From the NCBI GenBank assembly GCA_008360955.1, contig LUCM01009167.1, positions 271,280-335,279 on the forward strand: a stretch of DNA of 64,000 bases, read 5' to 3'. The notes below the pieces were generated by a model. It ran no database searches and had not been told where the DNA came from. It saw only the letters and a program-made list of their open reading frames with translations. The position numbers and the translations under genes were made by a program. Shown here piece after piece: positions 1-13,879 of the stretch (position 1 is the stretch's first letter; every line of letters begins with the position of its first letter). The stretch is from Fasciolopsis buskii (Eukaryota; Platyhelminthes; Trematoda; Plagiorchiida; Fasciolidae).

Positions 1-3000
1 TTAGTTAGACCAGAGGCAACAACAAATTTAAGATATCGACATTCTCTTGAAAATATAACTTATTCACGAACTGTTAGCTAATCAAAAAACGAATTTACTG
101 TTGCGCGACCACCGCAAATAGTCAATTATGTACAGAATCATTAAGAGGGAATAAGAATCGGCGTCCATATGAAAACAGAGTAGAAGAAATGAATGGGAAT
201 TATGCGACCAGGATTCCTAATGGGAACATTTTACGACCTGCTTTAAGCTGGAACTGTGTGATATGCTGACTATCCGAGAAGAAAGAGGAAGTTCCTAGAA
301 ATCTCCCTCCAGTTTGGTCGCATTGATTAAATGAGCATATGAAGCAAGGTTGAGGAATGTGGAGCCACTAAAACTTTAATTCCTACAGAGCATTCGTTTT
401 TAAAGTTGTTTGCGAACTTCTCGAACAGACCGCCATCATTTCTGATCATTGTGGACTGGATCGTGTCTTATTACTTTTGGCAAAATGAAGTAACTGGATA
501 ACTCCTTTAACTACTTTAATATCAGACTTGTCGAATTCTGCTCGAACGACAGCCTCACATCAGTCGATTGAGCATAACGGGTAACAGATGACAGCAAACA
601 CTAAAATATTAAGTCATCGTAACGATTACTGTAGAACTTCATGAATTTTTCATGTTGAGAAGAGTGGTTTTATTGCACAACCCAGTATACTGTTGCCTAA
701 TCATCCCCATACCAGTAAACTCATTTGCATCACTGACAGTGAAATCTCATTTGAACCGGTAGGAGCGTACGTGAATAGGAGTCCACTCAAGGGTTGCACG
801 ATGATTTGCAGTCCTGGTGATTCAAATGGAATCCTAGTGTCGACCAAAGAGGTATTAAATAAAATTCATTTGGAGACTGTTTTTTCACGAGCAAAGGCCA
901 GTTATTTCTAGAAGGCAACTGGCAAAATTTGTGAAGGCCAACCGGAACAGCATTTTAGTGAGCTGAGCGAAAAGTAAAACGCCGGCAAAAGGGCAACTCT
1001 CCATTTATCTTTAGAAAGGCTGTTTTACAATATATGGAACGAAGGAAGATAACAGTAGAACTCCAATCCAGGCTTATACACACAATACCGACCGAAAGAC
1101 CAAGACTGTCAATGTGTATGGGAACGACGTCCAATAAACAATGGTGACTATTACTCTATTGGGACGGAGGATAACAAAGGGGATTCATGTGAACGGATGC
1201 ATACATTGTGTAAGAAGTACGCTTTACCTAAAATGTGTGATGCATGTTAACTTTAGTCGCATGCATCCGTAAAATTTCTCCTGTGAATCGTTTCGGCAAG
1301 AAACATCACATATGATTTAGTATGAGAAAGTTAATGGTCCATAAATCAATGCTTCTTATGTAAGCCGTTTGTGAATAAAACCGCACCGAATCTTCCTGAC
1401 ATCCGTCCAAACAGTAGATCGACAATTGTTACTGGATTTCGTCCAGGACGTTTATTCGAGCATTATTCAAAACACGGAGAATTTCGGAATTTTCCAGTAA
1501 GAATCACCTTTTTTTTCAAATAATACCACATGTTTTCTCTTTCTTTGATTTCCGAATAAAATAAAGAATGCTCCAGATCTGAGACCTCAGTGCAACCTCC
1601 ACCGATAAATCAGCATATGTTACGGGTTTAGGGACCATATGAACACCCTTAATTTGAAAAGGCCTAGTGTTTACGTTTCTGTATGCACAAGGTACACATG
1701 AATTTTTTGATTGGTGTGATAATTACAAGATTCCTAAGGATATTCAGCAAAAATATTAATGTACTGTGAGACGGCCAAATGACGCAAACGACTAACTTGT
1801 ATTTCCGATGCTGGCAACTATGGTATCCTCCATTGTTAGTCAGATGTTCATGTTTTGATGAACAAATATTACTGAAAAGTCACTGTTAGATTTCGTAAGG
1901 ACATATTATAAACTAAAATTTTTGCAGTTTTCCAACATAGGTCCTCTCTAAACATTATTACCTGCGTGGGTTCGAAACTGTTTCTTCTCATGAAGAAGGG
2001 GAAAATCGGTTGCTTGAGGGACAAATATAAAAGGGTTCATTCCAGCGTAAGGTAAACAAATGGCTAAACTAGTGCCAGGATTTCAATATTGGGTGCTATT
2101 CTGTCTGAATACGAATGAGGTGAAGTGATGGAATGAATATCATAAAATGTCACAGTGACTTCGAGTGAAACTGGAGTTAGGAGTTCAGTTAGTAGACCGT
2201 TTTATGAAGAAAGAGCACTACAGTAGCAAAATCATCTGGGAGTCAACCTGATCAGATTCACCCGAAGAAGCCAGTGTGGCCTGTATTTAAATAATAAACA
2301 AATAAATAAATAATTATGCGCTGCTAGTAAGCGGCGGTTTTTCAGTTCCCATCTGATACCAGGGTGACCAGGACTGGATGACGAATATCTTACTTGGAAA
2401 AGACTGCAGGGGATGCCGTCAGCCAGTCTGGTGATCTTTTGTACTAACCGTTCATGAGATGCATAAAGCGATACTACGTAGGGGCAGTTCGTGGAAATGG
2501 ATCATTCTGAATCCACTTAAGTCATCAGATTTTATTATTCCGACAAAATCTTTCTGAATGATCATAAAAGCAAATACCAGTGTGACTTGATGCTGGTTGT
2601 AGTTGGCTTCTTATCAATACGAGACCAGTAGCAAAACTCTGTTATTGTGACAAAAAGATAAATGTAAGCACACGGCCAACATGGCGCTTGAAGTGAAGTC
2701 AACAGAGCTTGTCATGCTTCCGATAGAAAGCCCGGACCTCGTGACGAAATTATGACCTATGTATCCGGAAAAGAGTGGCCATGGAAGATACTATACGTTA
2801 GTGCAGAGCAGTTTCGTATGATCTACATCATTTCCCACATCATTTCGGAACTACGTCGACATTCTCGAGAATTTCATCAAAACTATTCGAAAAAGTCGAA
2901 CAACTGGCTTAGTGAGATCTCGCTTGCGTAGATCTCAAACGTGATCTATCTCACATGAACACATTTATGCGTACCTACTTCCTTGCGATTTAGTCACCTA

Positions 3001-6000
3001 TTCACTGACCCGCAACCTGCAAGCAGATGCACTCTTGAGAAGTCTTGTAAGACAGAAGCATGTCCTTATCCAATTCCAAACATTTTCGAGGTAAATCAGA
3101 ATAATTTTGAAACAGTTTCAAGGTGACGCCGGAAAGGGAATGAAAAGCTGCCTTGTGAGGCCACGCAAGCTAGTTGCCAGTGGATACCAGTGGCGAAGTC
3201 AATAAACAGAACAGTAGTCGGGTAAAGCCAGTATTCGCTGACGCATAGATGGGAGGAATCTAGAGACGCAGTGGAACTTGCTACTAGGGCACGAGGGGAT
3301 AATGCCGGTTTCAGCTGTGTTCACAACTACACCATTCCTAGTAAGCTTTGGCTAAACCCGTAATTCTTTAGCTCTAACCAAGAACTCAGTCTTGACCGAC
3401 GTCCTTTTAGCTTTGAGACAAATACGTTACTCATGTTCCCCATCACCGATCCAAATGTAAACAAATCACCGTAAAAAGTATCGAAATACTCTGATGTCAC
3501 CGTATGCCTGAATACTGTTTCTACGACGACGGATGTGACAAATCAGTTGGTCGTTCTAATTGTTTCTGATGTTGGGATATTAAAAACGGATAGGGAAAAT
3601 AGGTGGGCTTACTACGGCTGAGTACATCTTCTCCGAGCGGTCAGGAGATCCACATCGAATTTCCCTGTTAATGATAACTTTTTATGAAGGTAATGGATGA
3701 TGAATCCGTATATGCCGTCTCATGCTGGTCGAAGGTCAGCACAACTGCCGAGACATTGTGCAGATTATGCCATTCGGTATAAATGTCACCATATTGTCAA
3801 CTAATTACGAGGGGCCGAATAAGCCAATAGACTGAATGGTCACGGAGCGATTACCAGAGAAAAACATAAATAAATTGTTTCATTCTAAAAAAACGAATGT
3901 TTGTGCCTGGTCAACTTGGTGTTTCTCACTAGCGCTAGTGGGAACGGACAACAGGGACTGAGAGAGAATATCGATTGACTATCTAGGGATCGAATAAAGA
4001 GCAGAGGTCTTCTTTTATTTTGTGTTTTAAACATTTATTATATTATTTTATTCCGTCTTGATTTTATTCAGGGCATAGAAACACATAAAAGTATTTGGTT
4101 TGCATTGCACTTAGGTCATTTATATACAAGAATAAATCGTTTTGCATATTGCTTATTGGCATTATCTACATGCAATATTTCATGCCTTGACAACATACCT
4201 CCCAAGTCCCGGTGAAGCAAATGAGGTCATACATTGACAAACGTAACCAAAATATTTGCTGTGGTTCACAAAATTGAGCCGAGAAACCTTTCGAAATCTA
4301 TCGTCCGGTAAATAATCCAACGGGACTGTATTAGGATGTTCATCAGATCCCCGTTTCTTTGAGTTATGAATGCCCCGCAAGGATTACCAGGCTGGCTGTT
4401 ACCATGTAACAACCAGGTCTTTCAGGCGTTTTTAATTCTGACAATGAACCGGTTCACCCGAAGCCTCTGGGTGCAGAAATGCAAAGCAATTACCGAGCAA
4501 TTACCCACCCAGCTCCGTTTTCAACTCTCCGGAAGATGCATTTGGTAAATTCAAACAGGCAAGTTTTCATGCAAATGTGTCTGGTGTTTTGGCGAGTTAG
4601 CGAAAATCCTAACGTTGTAGAGGATGCCCCAAACGACACGACGATACAGATGCATCGTTCTAACATTCTCCGGTCAAGTTCCGGCTCACCACTTGACAAC
4701 ATCACGGTAGTCAACCAGGCAGCATACGCTGATTACACCTCGTCTGTTCGCCGAGTTCTGCAAAGCCTTTCTTTGTGAAAAATATCATGCTAACTTCCAC
4801 TGGTCCCAGGATGTCCCGATGCACGTTGCTCAGGGTCATTTTCGTTGAGTGATATGACTAAGGTTTGTTCGTTGAGGATGAATGACTGCGATTCAAGCCA
4901 AAGAACTTTAGAAATGGCCAAAATATTGCTGATGAAGGCAAAGGGATAGAGGGAAATGACTAGGAAATGTAAAAATTACGAACAGGTTCTGGATCTTGGC
5001 TAGAGATTCGCTAATCCTGGTTACGTCTTGGTTGGAAAATGCGCATTAATACCGTCTTAGCGGACCTTCAAAAAGCGAAGCGAGAGGGGATAAACCACTA
5101 CAGACTCGTCTCTTTTGATTCGCGTAAAGCAAATGCACCGCGGAAGGATCTTTGATTGCAGAAAGATAAGGCAGGTTTTTGCTTCCAGAGGCTCAGAGTA
5201 ATTTCCTTGCACACATAAAAGACGTGACAATGCATTCGTGAAAAATAGTCCCATCCGAATCAAGCACGACGTCAAGTATTTGATCGGGGTTTTTGCCTAT
5301 GTACGTGTAGAGGCTTGCATTGAGTAGACCCCTTGCATGAAATAAAGTTGTCACGTCTCGCATTAGGTTGCATTTTCCTTTTGATTAGCTTTCAGTTAAC
5401 TCTTCACGCACACTGATTTTCGGCGTATTCAATAGATTCATATTTGCGATTCCGTCGTACAAACCTGTTTTTAAATCGGAGTTTTTCTGAAAGAAACGTA
5501 CTACTTCAATTCTGTATGCAAAATCGACCAGGTATTGATAAGAGAAATTTCTCGTTCTACGACGTTCAGATTTCTCGCGAAGGTTCAAGGTAATTGAGTA
5601 AATGTAACTGTTGCATCAACAGTTCCACAATATCAAGGATTGCGCTGTACAGACGGGGAACCATGAATGACTTGAAAAGCAAAAATGAAGTATTCACAAA
5701 CAGAATGGACGTTTAAACTGTTTACGAACACGTAGAATCAGTTCACTTGTGTGAGTATGAATTTCATTCATAGGTGTTAACCAAAGTAAAATTATTAATC
5801 ACTGACTATATTCGTGGGATTATCTTTATTGTTTGGTTCTAATTTAAATAATATCAATCAGAAAAATAATAATAATAGTCTGCAAATTCGCTTCGAAAAC
5901 AGTCTTCTCCACCAGACGACACAATTCGATTAGAATCACTGCTCTGTTGTCAATGTGTGAATATGACCGAACCACAACACTTCACTCAAGGTTCACTACT

Positions 6001-8656
6001 TTCTTCCATTTCACACCTCCTATGTATGCTAAGTATGGAGCTACAAATTTTGTCAACTTGTTTAAATGTGTACAACGGGCTACTGGAGACTGTAGCAACG
6101 ATAGGCAGTGACTAAAAATCAAGCTAATTATGTAACTTGAATTGGGTTAATCGTTGTTCACTACCTGAACACTGCTTGACTTTAACTCATGCAGGTTCGT
6201 TGTAGAACTCGCTACTTAAAGTACTGAACTGGTGCACAATTCCCATGTGGTGTTCAGGCCACGAGAATTGAAAATAAAGAACACATCGGTCTTGGGGCGT
6301 GTATAGATAGTTATTCTATAGGACTGCTGTAACAATATTTGGTTTCAATAATTATTTACAAGAATGAATTGACCCAGGAATTTTAAGCAGTGGTGAATAT
6401 TGTTGAATTATTTGAAGATTTAGCAATCAACATTTATAGAATTTTACCAAAAGCCACTGTTATCCATGATTGGGTTATTAGTCAACTGTGGTGTCATTTT
6501 GCCCTGGCAGTTCCTAAGCTGACAATTTCGCCGAAATTTTAGTGTAATCAAAATTACCATTTCTTGCTTTCGAAACTCTTGCCCTGTGACAACTAATACA
6601 CTCCTCTTATTATGCAGCTGTCGGTAGATCACGTGGAAAACGAACTGTTTAAATGTTCGCCACTGGCTTCTGAGGTCATGTTGCTCATTCTAGATAAATC
6701 CTCTCTTTACGCCAAAGCCAACATATTTATGCATACATATTAAAGGTTAGAAGGCCTATACTAAGTTTTAACCTATATTGTGACTTTTGATCCAGACTAG
6801 GACTCGTTGTCAAACGTTTGACAGCGCATCCTGAGCTTCAGATATTTTCACTCATCAGCAATATATATATATATATATATATACGGCAGCTCTGATTACA
6901 GCTTCGTCCTCTACGGCCTTATGCGATTTGGTTCTTTTGGGCCTCTTCCTTTATTGGTGAAGGGGGCCGCTAGGTTTTTCAAAGGCGCTTTGTGTTCCAA
7001 GAGTTGGCACTGGAATGATACAGAGAGCACAGACTTATGAGCTGCAATAGTTAAGAGCAAAACAACTTCCTACGTGGTGTTCATCTGATGCATTACTATG
7101 TACCCTACCACTTAGTTACCAGGCTGAAATGACAATATCCGTTTTTTGTGCTGCTCCTATTGGGTTGTACAGATGGTGATGGAAACTATGCTTCGCGGCA
7201 TCCATGCTGCGCCTGTAGTAGCACATGCAAGAATCACAATCAAGCATCATTTGTCAACTAATATCCTCCTTCTCATGCACGAGACTCTGTTGCGTCCAGT
7301 ATAAAGTCAGTTACCAACCCAAGCACACTGTAAAAGATCAGCCATAGCTCTTTCTTGCAAAAGTACTCCAATTCTGCTCCAGAACAGTATAAAGTTGGGT
7401 GAATTTGGTGGATGGCAATTTTGCTGTTTGACTGGGCTCTTTAATGTGGATTTCCCGCAGACGGGAGCTGGTAAAATCAAAACTACACAAAATCTCAAAT
7501 AAATCAACGTGTCGACCTAGTTATCACAGGGTGTGCAAGTTATATTCTCCTAGTTTGGATGGTGGGCTTCTTCGGAAGAGATTAGGGCATCCGTGAGTAG
7601 AAGAGTAGACCTATTGACATCCATTGCATTGTGTCTCGATTCTGCCTCCTTGAGAAGGACAAGATAAATATTCGGATGAATCTGAGTGATTTTTCACATA
7701 ATGGAAAGTGATCAGAGAATCTTAGGAAAGAATTCATCCACGAAGGAATGTAATAGACTAGATACCTGATTGGTTTGTATACGAAGTACTGCTAGGTTGC
7801 CCAGGGCAAATCAGGTGGCTGTCTTAGAGATTCACGACCGGAGCCTCTGACCATTGAAAGCTTAACCCGCAGGAGAGCGGATCACGTCGTGGAGTGCACA
7901 GTCGACTGGGATTCAGTGACTGATTGCTCGGCTCATATGCCATTTGGATGAGGTCAGTCATCCTGGTTGTCCAACACATCCCTCTGCCAAAGGTGCCGGT
8001 GAGTGCAGTCCCTCGGATTCCGTACGCAGATGGTGGTCATTTTGGAATAGAGGTTTAACCATCTCCCTGGAATCACCACGAAGGTCAATCATCCCGACAG
8101 AGAACTCCGGGCATTCGCCTTCGACCTTCACTTTGGTGAAAGTACTTCCGCCAGGAGAGGCAATGCATAGGGTTCCATCAGCAAGGGTTGTGTGAGGCGC
8201 ACTGTCATTTGGGATCATTTCGAGAGGTTTTCGTGACTAGTGCCCAACTCGGAGCCTGATGCACACCCATCCCCGACCATACTAAGATTTTTAGAAGTGA
8301 TCATTCTTGAGGAAGATAAGCAATCGATAAACGAGGTTTAACTGCAGTTGGGAAGTGTTCCGTTAGTGCTAGGGGCTGTCGCGGCTACGATGCCGCCAGT
8401 TTAGGTTAATGATTTTGCTATCACTGCCTTAGATGGAAACAAATATGATGCAGTGTGATAAGCTCATGTTGGTATATGACAGGGTATGCATGCCATCACA
8501 GGTTTTAAATTGGTTTGTTGGGGAAAATAAGATAGATAGTTTAATATTAAAATGTCAAGTCTGTGTTCATGTGAACTAGCAGCCTTTGGTGGTTCAACTG
8601 AGGATTGCGTTACTTTTCCAGGCACTCTGGACAAAGAATCCTAATGCTTTTCTTAG
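1..8656. other. unrecognised intergenic DNA
   Basis: No coding region, RNA gene or transposon domain could be supported here. Open frames are short (under 100 codons) and stop-dense on both strands. Visible features are an A-rich run near 2285-2310 and the (TA)n tract at 6861. The overlapping open frames at 7944-8218 on both strands are the best-kept stretch but match no family I know. Old transposon relics too decayed to read by eye are likely. Confidence 0.6.
6861..6883. repeat. (AT)n microsatellite
   Basis: Uninterrupted AT dinucleotides for about 23 bases, following ctcatcagca. One of several TA/AT arrays in the window. Confidence 0.95.
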
Positions 8657-9235
8657 CATAAGCATACCTGTTTCATTACTGCAGGACAGAAGCGAGAGAG
8701 TCGATTTACGGATAATTCTTATCCGACAGATGACGACCATAGGCGAATAAGAAGAATATTAAAACATATTTCATCAACTTCATTTGATTGTCAGAACTTT
8801 GTTGGAGTGCGTCACAACTCCCGGCCAGATAATTTTGGGCACAGACTAGTTAAATTAATGTGCGAACAAGCTGAAAAGTGCGTAGATTTCAAGGAACATT
8901 CAGGACAATCGACAGATTTAAATTCTATTTATGCTATAATAAAAGTTATGAACGATTTACCACGATGTATGGTTCCGGCTAGGCTAAAAGATCAAGAGAA
9001 ATTCACTACCCAGATAAAGAACAAAATTTCTGGGTGCTTCTTAAATCTCTTTGCTTATCTCACAACTGATGCCGTGATGTGGTTTGTGGTTTTAAATCAG
9101 CAACGTCTTTGCCGATTCCTAGAAAAAAGCATAGGTAACAAACAGTCGACCAGAAGAGTGGGTAAGGCAAAATCTATCGGATCGACAGATATCCCCAGCT
9201 CCAGTACTTGGGAAGTGAAGACCGTTGGGAATTAG
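8657..9235 (+). pseudogene. BEL/Pao-type gag fragment
   Basis: An open stretch of about 190 codons, closed by TAG at 8654 and a stop at 9233. Its middle (about residues 55-110) has the layout of Pao gag: FGHRLVKLM, then STDLNSIYAIIKVMNDLP, then a basic segment. This mirrors the family pattern of conserved leucines, a DLN motif and a LP-W helix. No zinc knuckle is seen and there is no credible start codon. Protease-like and RT/RNase H-like pieces follow in the correct order downstream, which is the main support. The ctgcag before 8684 and the gtaag at 9161 resemble splice sites, so a host exon was considered first. The gag reading explains the neighbours better. An inactive relic. Confidence 0.5.
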
Positions 9236-9504
9236 GTTCCCTACGCAAACTGTGATTCATTCGTTTTTATACCAGTCTTTGACTAGGAAAATGTTCAAGT
9301 AACAACTTAAAGGCAGTGGAAACTTTTACTTGTCGATACTACTGTCTACTGCAACAAGGAAGAATTTTGACAGTCATAAACTCCTTGCTCCAGTTGCTCC
9401 TTCGAACTTACAGGATTCTTTTGGTCATGGTGGCATTGGGGGTTAAATGATCCATTAGGTCTTATGTTCGCAGTGCCCCTATTGACAGTGGAAATTTTAT
9501 TTAA

Positions 9505-9714
9505 CTGTTAAGAGTCGATTTGAAGGATTATTTGGATCTGACTGGAGCAGAAAAAGGCACTCAGCTGAACATTCGCATTGGCGAGCTCACTCTGAAGAGC
9601 AATAGCGTTTCCTTTTGCTTGAAGTCTGTAGATATTATCATGACGACTTACGTAATCGCCGCTTATGCCATTAGCCCGACTTTAACTCTGACTGTCTTGG
9701 TGCCGAATTAAGGA
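9505..9714 (+). pseudogene. BEL/Pao-type aspartic protease fragment
   Basis: An open stretch of about 69 codons containing TQLNIRIGELTL and NSVSFCLKSVD, then AYAISPTLT. This resembles the Pao protease region, where a LNT..G..-type strand precedes VSF.L.S(L/V)D and an AYV..LP strand. The catalytic D[ST]G is not visible, so the fragment lacks its 5' part or has been mutated. It lies 270 bp after the gag-like frame and in the same orientation. Inference rests on pattern and order. Confidence 0.45.
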
Positions 9715-10079
9715 ATTTTAGTTAGTTTGAAACATTTGGAAGGTGCAGAGTGCAACCCATTTCAGATTTCGCAGATGGAATCCTTGATTTGGGCCCGTTC
9801 GAAGCTCGTCAATTGCCAGAGCAAAGACACAAGACAGAGGTGCTTTGGCATTCACTAAAATGGTTGTTTTGTGTGGGTGTCAGTTTCCCTTGATCACCTT
9901 GCAGTTTGGTGCGAAAATAGTTTATGATAGCGACTGCATAACTCCCGAAACTAAAGTAACCAATGCTCTCCATTTGATAAACGGGTTTTGTGATTCACCA
10001 ATTCTTTTTGCGATTTCAGCTAATTGCTTTGAAGAATAACAACTGAGACAGTGAACATTGTTTTCATTCATGACAGAGC

Positions 10080-10480
10080 TGGCGAAACAGAGAGTTTGGA
10101 CTCGTGTAAACTGTCTTTGGAGTGGAACGTTGAGCTAGATACATTTGGAGCATTATATTAAAATTTAGTTACCACCACGACGGCCGACCGATTGCAGAAG
10201 ATGTCCTAGGTCTAGGTTTAAATTGCGTCTGTTACATGGTACAGCTGAACTAACCTATGGTGCTGTGGCCTTGTTCTAATTTGTATTCGATGCATCGGAC
10301 ACCGGCTGTATCCTCGCAGTAACAAAGTCAGAAGCTGCATCTTGGAAAACGGTCGCGGTTCCTGGCCTGGGAATAATAACGATAGATGTACCTGTCTGTT
10401 TGGCTGAAAAGTCAGATAAATTCGGCATCAGGCACGGGTTGCACGCGAGACAGTGTTTGTTTTATGCAGCCACGTCTGAT
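10080..10480 (+). pseudogene. BEL/Pao-type RT end and RNase H start
   Basis: Two short matches lie in order. Around 10110-10150 one frame reads LSLEWNVELDTFG, the Pao RT C-terminal signature (GVEWN...D.F.F). From about 10235, after a deletion, another reads TAELTYGAVALF, a stop, then FVFDASDTGC and KSEAASWKTVAVP. This matches the family block DAS..AYGAVAYLR...C..V.GKSRVAPLK...IPRLEL. The core RT (YVDD) and the integrase are not recognisable. With the gag- and protease-like pieces this defines a decayed BEL/Pao element of about 1.9 kb or more. No LTRs were identified. Confidence 0.5.
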
Positions 10481-13400
10481 AAGATGTTCGCAGGATCTAA
10501 GATGTAGTTGACCTTTGGCTTCAGGCATTATCTTCTGGTAGGCGATGAGTTCACAGAGCAAAGGATCGGCTGTCAACCGGTAAATGTTACTCTACCCTGC
10601 TGCCATTAGATGTAACGGAAGTAAGTTTGACCCTGTGTACGCTGCATTTCGACCCGCTCTAACTTTAATCCATAATGTTGATTTATTAAAAGCAGTTTCA
10701 CAACCGTTGGTTGCGCAATCGCAATCTTCGTTTACTAGGAAGTGATTTGATGCGAGACAATGGAGCTTAAGTTGTTGGGTATTTGTGGGTCGTTGCACTG
10801 GCTGCAGACAGTTTTGCTTGGTCATTGTGTCTACACTAAACGAAATTTGCTGACTTTGAAGAGAAAAACGGTCATCTTCATACTTTGTTGGTAGTCCGAC
10901 GGTTGGTAGTAATTTAGAAAAAATGACGAAAAATTTCTTTTTAAACAGTAATGCAATGCATGCTACCGGATTCATTTGGCTTACAATCTACGACGTCAAA
11001 ATGTCATGAAGTCATCGGAAAGTCCTCGTTGTTTGCATGCAAAGGATATTTAAATGCTTTTCTTACGATACTTTTCCCGTAGTAATGAAGAAAAGTTCTT
11101 CGTTTTCTAGTGCGTTAGCACAAGCTGCTCAACTGTAGTACAGTTAGCGAAGTACTAAAATTTGTTTATCATTTTTAACTGGTTACCGTAAGTTGTATAA
11201 ACAAGGATGGTAGAAAAAATCTTCCGGGAATTGCATTGGCTGATTCCTGGTTAATGTTGCTCATCGGGTATGTTTCGTCGGCACTCTCCAATCCAGCCAT
11301 CCCCATTCTTAAAAACTCCGTTGTTGATTTGGAACCGGAAATTAACTCCAATCATAAGGAATGCACATGGACGCTAAGCCCATTATAAAATCGTTTGGTG
11401 ATTAGTAGAAAATTACTTGCGGATTATATAGGCCGGACGAACTGTCAGTAGATTCTGAAATGAAATGAACATCCTAGCACGCATGATCATTCGGGGTTAT
11501 GACTATTGACACGTAATTTGTCAAGAATTCTCTCGACAGGACCAGACGACAGATTTCATGGCATAATGTTCGTGGAAAATTGGATAAAATAAAAACGGAA
11601 CTAACCTGTAATACTCACAAACAGGACTTTAAGATAAATCAACAGTTGTTTATACAGGAGCATGGAATCGCTCTCTCTTCTTGAGCTTACCCGCTTTCGT
11701 ATTTTCGAACGGAAAAGCAATATCTAGTCAGAACAATCAAATACACAGTGCAAAATGATAAAAAATTCGGAAAGAAACCAAGGAGCATGTACCAATCGGA
11801 ACAAAACTTGACGATCAAGAATATCTTTGAGGTTGGACTGTTGAAAACGTACTTTAAAAATCCGTTCTCTACATTCCTCACTCTGATTAACCCACAGTGA
11901 TTACTTTGGTTCTTAAATTCAGTTTAACCCATTTTTTGCATTTTGGTCATTTAGACGGGGTGCGTCTTTGTTAGAGAATCCAGAGGTAAATACAGGCGGA
12001 AAAATGAGAGCAATCCTATATATTTTTACCCACTCTATGTTCTAATCCTAAGTTGGTTGTAGTAGTATAGCTTTTGAGGATCTTTGAATAATTATCACAC
12101 TGTTAACATCAGAAAACGGTTAATGATATCCATTCTGCAAGCAGATACTAATACTGATTCAATATCTAAGCAGCAGAGACCACCCCGGGATTTTGAACAG
12201 TTAAAAACTTAACCTACCGTTTCTTACTCGCCCTATTCGACCATCACAATATACAGCTGAATGGCAATCATCGAACGCTAACGTCTTTTAATATTCCATG
12301 GGGTGCATCTGATGTTTCCCTAACGGAAGTCCCGTGTGTCGAAGCAATGTCGCAGATCGTTATGCTGGAATTGCTGAGTCAGAAATGTTGTTTGAAAATG
12401 TTTTCCCTGACGTGCGAAATGACGTCGTCGGTTGTGGATTGAGTAACCGTCAGCCTTAAAAAATGTTTTTCCAAAATGTTACGCTTTTTCCACTCAGAAT
12501 AGAAGGAGCTAGAGCATCTCGACGAAATTTCTCATGGTGGTAATATGGGCTTCTGCAGCACGCTGAAGCCACCCAATCTTGCAAACTCTTTCTAAGATGA
12601 CTTTGAGTTCGCGTGCCAGGAAGCCGTGTTTTAATACGCTTGATACCAGCCGGGATAACTGATGTGGTTTCAGATAAAGCCCAGAGATTCTCGCGAAATT
12701 CAGAGAGGCAAAACAAGACACATTAGATGGGGTAGAACTTCGAAGCTGGTGGAAATCAGAGCACCCAAGAAGCTGCTAGGCAGAATATAAGTTTTAAGCC
12801 AGCATACTACATTAATCTAACAGACGAGCTTTTCTGAGACAATTCGGCCTGATCTTCTCCAGCATCTCTTACAGCCTTGGGCACAGCTTCATTTCCAGCT
12901 GATTACAACACAAAAAGTTTAAGATCACTGCTGATTTGAAAAGTGCTGATCACATTTTACGTACATACTTTTTCAGATACCCAAAACTCCTGTTGGCATG
13001 GTTAAAAGCATAAAATCAGTGATTCCGAGGTGACAAGCAGACTATACCTCTGAAGTTGACAATTTTCCGCAAAACACTTGGACATCGCAGAAGCGGTTAT
13101 TTAATTGGATCCATTCAAACTGGTCCACTGGGGACATGACTACTATAAATTCTTCAACACCAGTTTCTCTGACGCAACGGACTGCGGTCAGTAGAATCGT
13201 CAGTCCGCGGGTTAAGCGTTTCTGATAACTTGCGCCCATCAGCATTTGCGCTTTGAAGTTTGCTAGTGTGAGTGAGAAGCAACGAACTAATAAAATGCAC
13301 GAACCGCTCAAACCAAACTCTATGACTTAGATAGAAGTTTCTTACAGATTCAATAAGAAATGCAAAAATCTTCCGGTGGGACCAATCGCCAGCTATATAA

Positions 13401-13870
13401 TACCGGATCTGTGCTAGATAAGCGTTTTGCTTTTGAGAAATGGGGAGGGGTCATAGAGTTGCACTCCAATCGTTCAAGTATAATGAATCACCTTATTTGG
13501 ATAATTACGCACCCACACACATCGCTGTCATGCTCCTCCCAGAGCTCGTTCTTTCGTTTTTGATGAACTTGTAAATGTTCTGTTAGTTTGGGATTACAAT
13601 TTCGTTACGGTTTATTTCGTTACGTGTCCGAATTTGCGTTTTCTGTCTACCATTTGTAAATACTGCTTCGATTGACGCACATATGCCCTCTGACTGGTAG
13701 CGCTACACTTTCGTTCCTGCTATCTTGGCCTGATCAATTTATAGGGTTTGTTTTTCAGTATGAACACTGTTCGTCTCCATTCACGGTCGAATTTACTCTT
13801 AATCAGGTACTCTTAATTAAGCATATACACTACGGATATCCCAATAAACCAAAAAGACGTATTCGTGTAG
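10481..13870. other. unrecognised intergenic DNA
   Basis: No feature recognised. The longest frames, minus 10592-10975 (127 codons), 12456-12721 and 13042-13311, contain no motif I can name and lack convincing splice or start contexts. The first part could hold the lost integrase end of the BEL/Pao relic, but no H2C2 or DDE pattern was seen. Confidence 0.55.
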
Positions 13871-13879
13871 GTTGGCAAG

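Noticed and set aside
8685..9160. Host exon bounded by ctgcag and gtaag
   Set aside because: The splice-like ends are tempting, but the frame runs past the donor to 9233, the protein pattern fits BEL/Pao gag, and protease- and RNase H-like pieces follow in order.
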